NCBI GenBank assembly: GCA_036508135.1
Contig: DATCHW010000259.1
Coordinates: 62,001 to 126,000 of the forward strand
Reading direction: 5' to 3'
DNA length: 64,000 nt
Source of the DNA: DATCHW01 sp036508135
GTDB taxonomy: Bacteria; Bacteroidota; Ignavibacteria; Tepidaquicellales; Tepidaquicellaceae
Shown: in pieces, positions 42,126 through 51,717 of the stretch
How the letters are laid out: every line of letters begins with the position of its first letter
Position numbering within the stretch: position 1 is the stretch's first letter
Notes under the pieces: generated by a model
Told to the model about the DNA's origin: nothing
The model's database searches: none
The model's input: the letters and a program-made list of their open reading frames with translations, nothing else
Made by a program: the position numbers and the translations under genes

Positions 42126-44756
42126 ATGCAAATACCTAATAAATATGAGGCGAAATTAGTTGAAGAAAAATGGAGGGAATATTGGGATAAAAACAAAATC
42201 TATAAATCGTCCGTTAATATTGCAAAAGAAAAATTCTCAGTTGTAATACCACCACCTAACATAACCGGAATATTACATATCGGACATATATTAAATAATA
42301 CTATCCAGGACGTATATTGTAGATGGAAAAGAATGAAAGGATTCGAAGTATGTTGGGTACCCGGAATGGATCACGCAGGAATTGCGACACAAATTAAAGT
42401 GGAAGAAGATTTAAAGAAACAGGGAATTTCTAAATATGAACTCGGAAGGGAGAAATTTGTACAAAAAGTATGGGACTGGAAAGAAAAATACGGCGTAATA
42501 ATATTTCAACAACTCCGAAAACTTGGTGTATCAGTTGACTGGTCAAAAGAAAGATTTACACTTGACAAAGGGCTCTCTAAAGCTGTAAAAGAAGTATTCG
42601 TTGATTTGTATAAGAAAGGTTATATATACAGAGGGAAAAGAATTGTAAACTGGGATAATATTTCACAAACAGCTTTAAGTGATGATGAAATTAGTTATAA
42701 AGAACAGAAGGATAAGTTATATTATATAAAGTATCCTATAGTAGGTGAAAAAGGATCTGTTGTAATTGCTACAACAAGACCTGAGACAATGCTTGGTGAC
42801 ACTGCAATTGCAGTAAATCCGGATGATACAAGATTTTCTTCCCTAAAAGGTAAATATGTAATATTACCGGTTGTTAATAAAGAAATTCCTGTTATTTTTG
42901 ATAGCTATGTTGATATGGAGTTTGGGACAGGGGCTTTGAAAATTACACCTGCTCATGATGCAAATGATTATGAAGTAGGGAAAAGGCATAATCTTGAGTT
43001 TATTAATGTTTTAACAAAAAATGGAAAAATAAATAATAATGGCTTAGATTTTGAAGGATTATCAATTTTTGAAGCTCGTGATAAAATTTTGAGAAGGCTT
43101 CAGCAGGAAGGTCATTTAGAAAGAATTGAGGAATATACTCACAATGTTTCTGTCTCAGAAAGATCAGGGGCAATAATAGAACCATATTTGTCAGATCAGT
43201 GGTTTGTATCAATGAAAAAATTATCGGAACCGGCAATAAAAGTTGTAGAAGAAGGTAAAATCAAATTCCATCCTGAAAAATGGACTAAAACATATTATTA
43301 CTGGCTAAATAATGTAAGGGATTGGTGTATTTCAAGACAATTATGGTGGGGACATCAAATTCCAATCTGGTATAATAAAAATACGGGTGAAATTTATTGC
43401 GAGGTTGAACCTCCGAAAGACATAGAAAACTGGGAACAAGATCAAGATGTACTGGATACCTGGTTTTCTTCATGGATATGGCCATTCAGTGTATTTGGAT
43501 GGAATAATTCAGAAAATGACAAACAGAATCTTGAATTGAAATATTATTATCCGACTGATTTCTTATCGACCGCCCCTGAAATTATTTTTTTATGGGTAGC
43601 AAGAATGATTATGTCAGGACTGGAATATATGAAAGACATTCCTTTCAAAGATGTATATTTTCATTCAACTGTCAGAGATAGTAAAGGAAGAAAGATGTCA
43701 AAATCTCTCGGTAATTCGCCGGATCCTTTGAAAGTAATGGATGATTATGGAACAGATGCACTTAGGTTTACGATTATATACCTCGCACCTCTTGGGGCAG
43801 ATGTTTTATTTGAAGATAAAAATACAGAAATCGGAAGAAATTTTATTACTAAATTATGGAATGCTGGAAGATTCCTGATAATGAATAAAGAAAAAGTAAA
43901 TTCATCTGATGAGTTTGGAAATGATGAACCTGATTATAATTTTACTGAAAAATGGATTGACAGCAGGTTTAATGAAACAATTAAAGAAATAGAATTCTAT
44001 TTAAATTCATTTAGGCTTAATGATTATGCGAAATCTCTTTATAGTTTTGTTTGGAGTGATTTTTGCGATTGGTATATCGAATTAACGAAAGTAAAAATTT
44101 CAACTAATCCTGAATCCGCAAGGAAATCTATTTCACGGGCATTGGATATTTATAAAAAGGTTCTCAAAATGCTACATCCTGTAATACCTTTTGTTACTGA
44201 AGAAATATGGCATTTGCTAAATGAAAATGTTGAAGAGAAAAGCATTTCAATATCTGATTTTCCTGTTCAAAATGAAAATTATATCAATCCTAAAACAGAA
44301 AAGATTTTTGAAACATTCAAAGACCTTGTTACCACAACCCGAACTGAAAGAGCAAAATTTTCTAACATCAATAATTATAAATATAATATCATTGTAAAAC
44401 CTCTTACTTCTGCTTCCCGGGAAAATATAGACCAATTAAGATTTTCTTTGAAATCATTAATTAATAATAAAGGTGATATTATTGTTGAGAATTCTGATTC
44501 TAAATTTAACGGTACGGATGGAGAATATTTTTCCGTTATGTTCGACTTTACCAATGGAATTCCTCAAATAAAAGTTGAAGAAATTGAAAATAAGAATACC
44601 AGGGAAATTGAAAGTTTAAAATCTTATATTCAGACATTAAAAATGAAGTTAACAAATAAAATTTTTCTGGAAAAAGCTGCAATCGATGTTATTGAAAAGG
44701 AAAAGCAAAAATTGAATGAATCAAAAGAAAAACTCGATAAGCTTTCGAAGATGTGA
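42126..44756 (+). CDS. valS: Valyl-tRNA synthetase
   Basis: The 876-residue class Ia enzyme charges tRNA-Val. The HIGH motif appears in ITGILHIGHILNN (around residue 50) and KMSKS in GRKMSKSLGNSPDP (around residue 524). The editing domain (VVIATTRPETMLGDTAIAVN), the DWCISRQLWWGHQIPIWY stretch and the C-terminal coiled coil (KSYIQTLKMKLTNK to ESKEKLDKLSKM) are all present. Length is normal. It ends the pyrC-FAH-parA-valS operon at a strong terminator. Confidence 0.97.
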   Translation: MQIPNKYEAKLVEEKWREYWDKNKIYKSSVNIAKEKFSVVIPPPNITGILHIGHILNNTIQDVYCRWKRMKGFEVCWVPGMDHAGIATQIKVEEDLKKQGISKYELGREKFVQKVWDWKEKYGVIIFQQLRKLGVSVDWSKERFTLDKGLSKAVKEVFVDLYKKGYIYRGKRIVNWDNISQTALSDDEISYKEQKDKLYYIKYPIVGEKGSVVIATTRPETMLGDTAIAVNPDDTRFSSLKGKYVILPVVNKEIPVIFDSYVDMEFGTGALKITPAHDANDYEVGKRHNLEFINVLTKNGKINNNGLDFEGLSIFEARDKILRRLQQEGHLERIEEYTHNVSVSERSGAIIEPYLSDQWFVSMKKLSEPAIKVVEEGKIKFHPEKWTKTYYYWLNNVRDWCISRQLWWGHQIPIWYNKNTGEIYCEVEPPKDIENWEQDQDVLDTWFSSWIWPFSVFGWNNSENDKQNLELKYYYPTDFLSTAPEIIFLWVARMIMSGLEYMKDIPFKDVYFHSTVRDSKGRKMSKSLGNSPDPLKVMDDYGTDALRFTIIYLAPLGADVLFEDKNTEIGRNFITKLWNAGRFLIMNKEKVNSSDEFGNDEPDYNFTEKWIDSRFNETIKEIEFYLNSFRLNDYAKSLYSFVWSDFCDWYIELTKVKISTNPESARKSISRALDIYKKVLKMLHPVIPFVTEEIWHLLNENVEEKSISISDFPVQNENYINPKTEKIFETFKDLVTTTRTERAKFSNINNYKYNIIVKPLTSASRENIDQLRFSLKSLINNKGDIIVENSDSKFNGTDGEYFSVMFDFTNGIPQIKVEEIENKNTREIESLKSYIQTLKMKLTNKIFLEKAAIDVIEKEKQKLNESKEKLDKLSKM

Positions 44757-44770
44757 ACGAGAGATTATCA

Positions 44771-44802
44771 AAAAAAGGCTGATGAAAATCAGCCTTTTTT
44801 TT
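44771..44802. terminator. Terminator after valS
   Basis: AAAAAAGGCTGAT (44771-44783) pairs with ATCAGCCTTTTTT (44788-44800) around a four-base loop, ending in eight T. It also sits at the 3' end of the converging GTPase gene, so it probably works for both strands. Confidence 0.93.
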
Positions 44803-44817
44803 ATAGAACTCATAGGA

Positions 44818-46152
44818 TTATTTCTTTTTCTTGAACATATTTGTAATGATATCTGATAGATCCGGTTTTCCTATTTCCTGAAGATTATAAACAACTCTTG
44901 GAGCAGGTTTTTTGATTTTTATCAATCTTCTTAAATCAATTGGAGTTCCTATGAGAACTGCATCACATGGAACTCTGTTAATTGTGGTTTCAAGATCTTT
45001 TATTTGCTGATTTCCATAGCCCATTGCGGGTAAAAGTGTTCCTATGTTTGGATATTTTTTATAAGTCTCAGCAATTGATTTAGACGCATATTTTCGCGGG
45101 TCAATAAGCTCTTTAGCACCGAATTTTTGTGCTGCAATAACTCCTGCTCCGAACTTCATTTCACCGTGAGTAAGTGTAGGACCATCTTCAACCACCAAAA
45201 CTCTTCTCCCTTTGATATATTTTAAATCTGAAGGATTTTCTAAAGATATAGGTGAAGCGGCCTCTATAATAGTAGCTTTAGGATTATATTTTAATATATT
45301 GTCTCTTACGGTTTGAATATTTTCAGGACTGGCAGAATCTATTTTATTTAATACAACTACATCAGCAAGTATTAAATTTGTCATTCCTGGGTAATAGGTT
45401 AATTCGTGGCCTGGACGATGAGGGTCGGTTACAGTTATTATTAAATCCGATTTATAAAATGGTAAATCATTGTTTCCGCCATCCCATACAATTACATCAG
45501 CTTCTTTTTCTGCCTGACGAAGAATTGCTTCATAATCTACACCTGCATAGATTATGTTTCCTCTGGCAACGTGAGGTTCATATTCTTCCATTTCTTCAAT
45601 AGTGCATTTGTGTTTTTTCAGGTCTGCAATAGTTGCAAATCTCTGGACTTTTTGTTTAACTAAATCTCCATACGGCATCGGATGTCTGATTGCAACAGCT
45701 TTTTTACCAAGGGATATAAGGATTTCGATTACTTTTCTTGAGGTTTGGCTTTTTCCTGAACCGGTTCTGTTAGCGACAACAGCAATAACAGGTTTAGATG
45801 ATTTTACCATAGTTTGCTCACCCCCAAGCATTACAAACGAGGCACCTGCAGCATTAATTTCTGCAGCCTTAGTCATAACATATTGAAACTTAACATCTGA
45901 ATATGAAAAAACTATTTCATCCGGTTTATGTTTTTTAATTAAACTTATTAATTCTGTTTCAGGAAAGATCGGGATTCCTTTAGGGTATAACTTGCCACAC
46001 AAAGCTGCGGGATATTTTCTATCATCAATGTAAGGGATTTGAGTTGCAGTAAAAGCAACTACATCATACATAGGATTATTTCTATAAACAACGTTAAAAT
46101 TATGAAAATCTCTGCCAGCGGCGCCCATAATAATTACTTTGATTTTCTTCAT
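44818..46152 (-). CDS. Predicted P-loop GTPase (COG2403 / cyclic 2,3-diphosphoglycerate synthetase-like)
   Basis: The 444-residue protein begins with a Rossmann-like domain (VIIMGAAGRDFHNFNVVYRN), followed from about residue 120 by a P-loop NTPase domain (VVANRTGSGKSQTSRKVIEI) with VIVWDGGNNDLPF as Walker B and VVLNKIDSASPEN resembling the G4 motif NKxD. It matches the predicted GTPases of COG2403, related to cyclic 2,3-diphosphoglycerate synthetase. No function is established for the bacterial members, and cyclic diphosphoglycerate is not expected here. It is monocistronic, between valS and the thioesterase. Confidence 0.85.
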   Translation of the reverse strand: MKKIKVIIMGAAGRDFHNFNVVYRNNPMYDVVAFTATQIPYIDDRKYPAALCGKLYPKGIPIFPETELISLIKKHKPDEIVFSYSDVKFQYVMTKAAEINAAGASFVMLGGEQTMVKSSKPVIAVVANRTGSGKSQTSRKVIEILISLGKKAVAIRHPMPYGDLVKQKVQRFATIADLKKHKCTIEEMEEYEPHVARGNIIYAGVDYEAILRQAEKEADVIVWDGGNNDLPFYKSDLIITVTDPHRPGHELTYYPGMTNLILADVVVLNKIDSASPENIQTVRDNILKYNPKATIIEAASPISLENPSDLKYIKGRRVLVVEDGPTLTHGEMKFGAGVIAAQKFGAKELIDPRKYASKSIAETYKKYPNIGTLLPAMGYGNQQIKDLETTINRVPCDAVLIGTPIDLRRLIKIKKPAPRVVYNLQEIGKPDLSDIITNMFKKKK

Positions 46153-46287
46153 ACCTGTATTCTATTTTTAATTTTTATAATACTTATAAATATAACTTTT
46201 TTAATATTAATATTTAAGGAAATAGTATGTATCTTTTTAAAGAATTTTGTATTTTGTTGTAGTTAATAAATCAATTATAAATTGTAA

Positions 46288-46734
46288 ATGGAAATCACAG
46301 ATTACAACCATAAAATTATTATTCGTGTTAAGACTTTTGAAATTGATTCCCAGGGAATAGTTCATAATTCAATTTATCTGCAATATTTAGAGATTGGGAG
46401 AATAGAATATAGAAGAAATTACGGCTATAAGATTCTAAAAAATGGAATGTTTAACGATGGCCTGAAAGTAGTTGTTGTACATAATTCAATTGACTATAAG
46501 TCGTTTGCATTTGCTGATGATGAACTTACCATATTTACAAGGATTCCGTGGATAAAATCTTCAAGTTTTGGATTCGAGCAGATGATAATAAACGAAAACA
46601 CAAAATCTGTTATATGCGAAGGCAGGGGAGTATTAGTAAATTTAAATTTGAATACCAATCTTTCAGAGCTATTACCTGAAAAGTTTGTCAACGAGATAAG
46701 ATCTTTCGAAAAAAATCTTCAAATAATAAAATAA
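46288..46734 (+). CDS. 4-hydroxybenzoyl-CoA thioesterase-like (hotdog-fold) thioesterase
   Basis: The 148-residue protein has the YbgC/FadM-type hotdog pattern: FEIDSQGIVHNSIYLQYLE (aspartate and tyrosine region of the active site), IGRIEYRRNYG, and the later strands KVVVVHNSIDYKSF and FEQMIINENT. Such enzymes hydrolyse acyl-CoA esters; the substrate is unknown. The usual active-site aspartate of DxxGxxxxxxY is present as DSQGIVHNSIY. It is a single gene between two minus-strand units. Confidence 0.85.
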   Translation: MEITDYNHKIIIRVKTFEIDSQGIVHNSIYLQYLEIGRIEYRRNYGYKILKNGMFNDGLKVVVVHNSIDYKSFAFADDELTIFTRIPWIKSSSFGFEQMIINENTKSVICEGRGVLVNLNLNTNLSELLPEKFVNEIRSFEKNLQIIK

Positions 46735-46804
46735 ATATTTCTCAAAAAATCATAGTGTCAATTTAGAAGTGTGAATGAAATAAAATTTTCAAATAGAAAT
46801 GCTT

Positions 46805-46839
46805 ATAAAAAAGCCCTTTTACTGAAAAGTAAAAGGGCT
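46805..46839 (-). terminator. Terminator after the T9SS protein gene
   Basis: AGCCCTTTTACT (46812-46823) pairs perfectly with AGTAAAAGGGCT (46828-46839), closed by a GAAA tetraloop. On the minus strand a T run (46807-46811) follows. Confidence 0.9.
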
Positions 46840-46860
46840 AAAATAAATTCATCCTTGCTG

Positions 46861-47778
46861 TTATTTTGCGAGAATCATTTTTCTTACTTCTGTCTTTTCT
46901 GCAGTTTTAATCCTGTAAAAATAAATTCCGCTTGGTAAATCTGCTGCGTTAAATTCAACGGTGTGAGTTCCTGCAGACTGACCTTCATCGACTAAAACTT
47001 TTACTTCTCTACCTATCCTATCATAAACAGTTAATTTCACAGCGCCTGCATTCTGTAAAGTATAACTAATTGTTGTAGAAGGGTTAAATGGGTTTGGATA
47101 ATTTTTTGCATTATAATATGATTCTTTCTTATCTTTATCTGAAACCAAATCTTGTTTTGCAATATATTCTTTGCTGAATATTTCTGAAATCAGCGCTATA
47201 CCGGATTCAAATTTTGATTCTTTGTAATTTTTACCGGCTTCAAATTCAAACAGAACTCCAATTGCTTCTTCTTCTACAACTGTGAAATTATCGTCAAATT
47301 TTGAAACGATTTTGAAATTTTCCTCGTCAATTTTAATTTTTACCTGTTTCCAATCATCGAAGTTTAATGAAATAGGTTTTGAAAGTAGTAAAATATCTTT
47401 ATCATCATTATAGGAACCATTATTATCTATGTCATACATTAAACCAAATTTGAAGTTGACATCATTTGAAACACCTTTTACCATAAGATTTATATAATTT
47501 CCGGCCGAGACTAATATTGAATTATACTTGGAAAGTCTTCCGATATAATTGCCTGCTTTAATGGGATTTTTTGTATACAATACACAATAGCCATTTTCAG
47601 CATTGTCTTCTGAATGTGAATATTTTATTTCCAAATTACCGGCTGATATCCAGCTTGATAAATCTTTTTTAGTAAAGTCATCAAAAGTAACGGGTTTTTC
47701 ATCCTGCGAATAAGAAAAACCTGAATTAATAAATAAAATACATATTAAGAAGATGATAAATTTAAAATATTTCACCAT
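46861..47778 (-). CDS. Secreted T9SS protein with a beta-sandwich domain
   Basis: The 305-residue protein has a signal peptide (FIIFLICILFINSGFSYSQ), a ~190-residue beta-rich domain (VTFDDFTKKDLSSWISAG onward) resembling carbohydrate-binding or CIA30-like sandwiches, and a C-terminal T9SS type A sorting domain (NYPNPFNPSTTISYTL, DRIGREVKVLVDEGQSAGTH, SGIYFYRIKTAEKTEVRKMI). It is exported and anchored or released at the cell surface. The binding target is unknown. The next gene upstream encodes another T9SS protein. Confidence 0.85.
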   Translation of the reverse strand: MVKYFKFIIFLICILFINSGFSYSQDEKPVTFDDFTKKDLSSWISAGNLEIKYSHSEDNAENGYCVLYTKNPIKAGNYIGRLSKYNSILVSAGNYINLMVKGVSNDVNFKFGLMYDIDNNGSYNDDKDILLLSKPISLNFDDWKQVKIKIDEENFKIVSKFDDNFTVVEEEAIGVLFEFEAGKNYKESKFESGIALISEIFSKEYIAKQDLVSDKDKKESYYNAKNYPNPFNPSTTISYTLQNAGAVKLTVYDRIGREVKVLVDEGQSAGTHTVEFNAADLPSGIYFYRIKTAEKTEVRKMILAK

Positions 47779-47823
47779 TTTAAAATATAGATTAATTAAT
47801 AAAAGAAGTAATAGATAAAACTA

Positions 47824-48219
47824 TTACCTTACGAGAGTCATTCTTTTAACAGAAGTGTAATCATTAATTTGTAACTTGTAGAGATAAACTCCTGTTGAAA
47901 GATCTCCGGCATCGAATTCAACTTCATACGTACCGGATTTCTGGTATTCATTTACCATGACTCGAATGACTTGACCTACTAAATTGTAGACCTTTAGGGA
48001 AACAAAACCATCTATGTTTAATTTATAGCTGATTTTTGTCACGGGATTGAAAGGATTTGGATAGTTTTGGTACAACTTATAATTATCATTAACACCAGCT
48101 GTACTACCTGAACCTTTATCGGGATCATTATAGAAATGTTTATTATTGCCTGCAAATACATCTATGCCGACAAAAAGAAACATCAAAATAAATACAATAT
48201 TTAGTATGGTTTTAATCAT
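47824..48219 (-). CDS. Very short T9SS sorting-domain protein with almost no passenger
   Basis: The 131-residue protein is a signal peptide (ILNIVFILMFLFVGIDVFA), a ~25-residue linker (NNKHFYNDPDKGSGSTAG) and a complete T9SS type A sorting domain (YQNYPNPFNPVTKISYKL to VKRMTLVR). There is practically no cargo in between. It may be a decayed T9SS protein, a decoy, or a small surface peptide carrier. It precedes the other T9SS gene by 45 bases and follows the htrA terminator. Confidence 0.85.
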   Translation of the reverse strand: MIKTILNIVFILMFLFVGIDVFAGNNKHFYNDPDKGSGSTAGVNDNYKLYQNYPNPFNPVTKISYKLNIDGFVSLKVYNLVGQVIRVMVNEYQKSGTYEVEFDAGDLSTGVYLYKLQINDYTSVKRMTLVR

Positions 48220-48258
48220 TCCTGATAAGTTAATATATTATATTTAAAATAACAAGTA

Positions 48259-48296
48259 AAAAACTTCCCGCGTCGAAAATAGCCCGGGAAGTTTTT
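48259..48296 (-). terminator. Terminator after htrA
   Basis: AAAACTTCCCG (48260-48270) pairs with CGGGAAGTTTT (48285-48295) around a 14-base loop; A and T runs flank it on both sides. It lies six bases past the htrA stop codon. Confidence 0.85.
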
Positions 48297-48301
48297 CGAA
48301 T

Positions 48302-49798
48302 TTATAACTCAATAGCAATTAGCCTGATTTCTTTGTTCTGTAACATCACCTTTAACACTAAAACATCGCCTTTTCCTTTTTTGTTCAATATTTCATCCAA
48401 TTTTTCAACACTTTCTATTGATATTTTATCAGCTTCAAGAATTACCATACCAGCCCTCAGACCTCTGTTGAAAGCTTCGGAATAGTTTTTCACGCTAGTC
48501 ACCTGAACTCCCTTTTCAATATTAAGGTCTTTTTTAACAGAATTCGGAAGATCGCTGACTGCAAAACCTAAATTTTCAAATGTTTTTGTTCTGATGTCAG
48601 AAGAACCTTCCCGCGGTATAGAATTATCATTAATAAGATCTTTAGATTCCACTCTTGGTTTTAAAACAACATTTTGATTAAAGGATTTTCCATCTCTGAA
48701 AACAACGAGTGTTACTTCCTCACCGGGTTTTTTAGCACCAATCAGAGTCTGCAGCTGATTTGCCGCATCCACTTCTTTACCATCAACTGATAAAATTACA
48801 TCTCCTGTTTTCAATCCTGCATCATCTCCTGCACCACCTTTTAATACATTTTGTACAAGCACTCCTTTTGCTTTATCAAGGCCCAATCCTTTTGCTTCTT
48901 TGCTATCAACATCTTTGATGGAAACACCGATATATCCTCTTTCAATCTTACCATTTTTTATCAATTCTGAAGCTACATCTTTAGCCATATTAACAGGAAT
49001 CGCAAATCCGTAGCCCTGATAGTATCCATTAGTAGTTTTAATAGCAGCATTAATACCAATTACCAAACCATTAATATCGACTAATGCACCTCCGCTATTA
49101 CCGGGGTTAATTACTGCATCAGTTTGAATGAAATTATTGATTGCATAACTGTCACCCGAAACCGGAATGTTTCTCCCCAATGCCGACACAATTCCGGAAG
49201 TTACTGTATTATTCAGACCTAATGGATTTCCAATTGCCAATACCCATTGACCAACCTGAACCTGTTCAGAGTTACCCATTGACGCAACAGTCAAATTCTC
49301 TGCTTCTATTTTAATTACGGCAATGTCCGCTACAGGGTCCGCCCCAATTAATTTTGCAGTGAATTCTCTTTTGTCTGTGAGAATAACTTTAATTCCTTTA
49401 TCAGTAGCGTTTTTTACTACATGATTATTAGTCATAATATATCCGTCTTTACTGATTATGACACCGGAGCCGGTTCCGTGTACCGGAGCATCGTCCATAT
49501 TAAAATCCGGTCCAAAGAAAAATTTAAAATCTTCTCCTTTATCAGTACTATTTTTTGCTTCGCCCGTCACATCTATATACACTATAGATGGAGTAACTGC
49601 TTTTGCTATTTCTACAAAAGCATCATTAAGTTCTTTAACGCTGTTTTTTTGATTTGAAATTGGTGGAGTAGTATTAAAATCTATCTGAGAATTTGCAGAA
49701 AGATATTTAAGTCCACTGAAATTTGCAATTAGAAGTCCTCCAACTAGTATTGCAAAAAAAATGAGCAATGCTCCAGCAATTATCGGTTTTCGAGACAT
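48302..49798 (-). CDS. htrA: Periplasmic serine protease of the HtrA/DegP family
   Basis: The 498-residue protein has an N-terminal membrane anchor or signal (AGALLIFFAILVGGLLIA), a trypsin-like domain with catalytic His126 (NNHVV), Asp158 (VADIAV) and Ser235 (NPGNSGGALV), and two PDZ domains (GYIGVSIKDVDSKEAKGLGL onward and the C-terminal FAVSDLPNSVKKDL region). It degrades or refolds damaged envelope proteins. The gene is alone between a terminator and recO. An AGGAG ribosome site precedes the ATG. Confidence 0.95.
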   Translation of the reverse strand: MSRKPIIAGALLIFFAILVGGLLIANFSGLKYLSANSQIDFNTTPPISNQKNSVKELNDAFVEIAKAVTPSIVYIDVTGEAKNSTDKGEDFKFFFGPDFNMDDAPVHGTGSGVIISKDGYIMTNNHVVKNATDKGIKVILTDKREFTAKLIGADPVADIAVIKIEAENLTVASMGNSEQVQVGQWVLAIGNPLGLNNTVTSGIVSALGRNIPVSGDSYAINNFIQTDAVINPGNSGGALVDINGLVIGINAAIKTTNGYYQGYGFAIPVNMAKDVASELIKNGKIERGYIGVSIKDVDSKEAKGLGLDKAKGVLVQNVLKGGAGDDAGLKTGDVILSVDGKEVDAANQLQTLIGAKKPGEEVTLVVFRDGKSFNQNVVLKPRVESKDLINDNSIPREGSSDIRTKTFENLGFAVSDLPNSVKKDLNIEKGVQVTSVKNYSEAFNRGLRAGMVILEADKISIESVEKLDEILNKKGKGDVLVLKVMLQNKEIRLIAIEL

Positions 49799-49854
49799 TT
49801 TTTTCTCCTTTTATTTTTTTAAAAATAGTTTAAAAAGAGTAAATTATATTATCA

Positions 49855-50574
49855 TCAATTAATATTAATCTTTTTGAAAATATTCTTTGTATTGAAAAAA
49901 TATTTCGTGTCAAAATTATTAAACAAATAATTATCCATCAAATCAATAAATTTTATACAATCATTTTTCGAAAATTTGTATAAACAGATATCTTCAATAT
50001 TACTGTTTAATATCTTTAACAAATTATTATTCAATAATTCTCCATACCTATTTAATTCAATTTTGTATGAAAAAGTTTCATGAAAATTTACTTTTTTTTG
50101 AGAAAACTCGAGATTTGATTTTAACCCGACTCCTGAGATTTCTGCAAAATTCAGTTGAAAATACAAATACACATTAAATTCATCAAAATCATTTCCATTT
50201 AGGTATGAAAGGGAATTTCTAAGTAGTTTAAAACCTTTTGGGTTTATATCAAAATTATGTGTAAGATTGTTCATAATTTCAAGAATCCTGTAAGCATATT
50301 CTAATTTGTCGAGATCACATTTAATATTACTGTGTGTATCTATATTTTCTGACTTATTAATAACCTGCAAACTTCTGTTAATTTTATTATGAAAAGAAAT
50401 CCTGATCAAATTCATATCCTCAAAAACACCACACTGTCCGGATTTAATACTTCTTACACCTTTTGCAATAAAATTGATTTTTCCTGAGCTTTCAGTAAAA
50501 AGAGATATTATCTTACTGGTTTCATTATACCGCATTCCTTTTAAAACTATTGCATCCAATTCAGTTAAATTCAT
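49855..50574 (-). CDS. recO: DNA repair protein RecO
   Basis: The 239-residue protein has the RecO N-terminal OB fold (TELDAIVLKGMRYNETSKII, FTESSGKINFIAKGVRSIKS) and a helical C-terminal domain. RecO with RecR loads RecA on SSB-coated single-stranded DNA in gap repair. The zinc-binding cysteines seen in some RecO proteins are missing, which is common. It follows the PfkB kinase gene by 27 bases and is probably co-transcribed. Confidence 0.88.
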   Translation of the reverse strand: MNLTELDAIVLKGMRYNETSKIISLFTESSGKINFIAKGVRSIKSGQCGVFEDMNLIRISFHNKINRSLQVINKSENIDTHSNIKCDLDKLEYAYRILEIMNNLTHNFDINPKGFKLLRNSLSYLNGNDFDEFNVYLYFQLNFAEISGVGLKSNLEFSQKKVNFHETFSYKIELNRYGELLNNNLLKILNSNIEDICLYKFSKNDCIKFIDLMDNYLFNNFDTKYFFNTKNIFKKININ

Positions 50575-50601
50575 ACGAAACCAGTTTAATTAAGTTTCAA
50601 A

Positions 50602-51522
50602 TTATATGATTTTAGGTTCAAAATGCATAAGATTTTTAAACTCATAAAATCTTTCCATAATTTTGTCTTTTGAAAGATCTCTAATTCCTTCCAGTGAAAA
50701 CTTTTCGACTGCAAGAGAAGCCATAGCACTTCCGAAAATCACTGCAACTTTAAGATTTTCGTCTGATAAATCTTCAGTTTTGGTAAGCCAGCCCATCATA
50801 CCACCGGCGAAGGTATCCCCGGCACCTGTAGGATCGAAAACTTGTTCAAGAGGAAATGCAGGAGCGATGAACATCGAGCGGGGAGTAAAGAGTAAGGCAC
50901 CATGCTCTCCTTTTTTAATAATTATAATTTCCGGTCCCATTTTTATTATTTTTTTTGCTGCAATAAATAAATTATTTTCGCCTGAAATCAATCTTGCTTC
51001 AGAATCATTTATAACCAGCAAATCAATAAGTTTTAAAGTTTCACGAAGTTGGTCAGGTTTACCTTCAATCCAAAAATTCATTGTATCAGCCATAACGAGT
51101 CTGGGATTTTCTACTTGCAGAATCACCTTTTTCTGAATCACAGGGTCAACATTTCCGATACAAAGGTACTCACTTTTTTTAAATTTATCTGAAATTACCG
51201 GGTTAAATGTTTCAAATACATTCAGTTCAGTAGTAATTGATTCTCTTGTATTGAGGTCGAAATTGTATACTCCGTGCCAGTGAAAGGTTTTCTTATCTTT
51301 AGAGATTTCAAGCCCTGAAATATCGATATTTCTTGATTTCAAAAAATCAATTTCCGATTTAGGGAAGTCGTATCCCACAATTCCAACAAGTCTGACTTTA
51401 TCAGTAAAATAACTTGCGGCTGTTGAAATGAATGTTGCAGAACCTCCTAATGTATATTCTTTTTTACCGAATGGTGTTTCAATTGTATCTAGTGCAAGCG
51501 AACCTACGACTAATAAACTCAT
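50602..51522 (-). CDS. PfkB-family carbohydrate/nucleoside kinase
   Basis: The 306-residue protein has the ribokinase fold with the PfkB signature DPTGAGDTFAGGMMGW near the C-terminus, holding the catalytic aspartate and anion hole, and the N-terminal GGSATFISTAASYFTDKVRLVG. The substrate cannot be inferred; ribokinase, adenosine kinase and sugar kinases share these motifs. It is the first gene of the kinase-recO unit, diverging from the DUF3467 gene. Confidence 0.88.
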   Translation of the reverse strand: MSLLVVGSLALDTIETPFGKKEYTLGGSATFISTAASYFTDKVRLVGIVGYDFPKSEIDFLKSRNIDISGLEISKDKKTFHWHGVYNFDLNTRESITTELNVFETFNPVISDKFKKSEYLCIGNVDPVIQKKVILQVENPRLVMADTMNFWIEGKPDQLRETLKLIDLLVINDSEARLISGENNLFIAAKKIIKMGPEIIIIKKGEHGALLFTPRSMFIAPAFPLEQVFDPTGAGDTFAGGMMGWLTKTEDLSDENLKVAVIFGSAMASLAVEKFSLEGIRDLSKDKIMERFYEFKNLMHFEPKII

Positions 51523-51717
51523 TTTTCAAATTTTTATTTTTACATTATATAAATTTAAAAATTTAAAGTTGGTTTATCAATGTTAATTGTATTGCAATTT
51601 GAAAAAAAATTAAATTATTTGATGTACAAATTGAAAAGCTATTTCTTTTGGAAATACCGATTCATTTTTTTTGCTCATATTTTTAAGTAAATTACATAAT
51701 TAAATTAAAAATATTCA

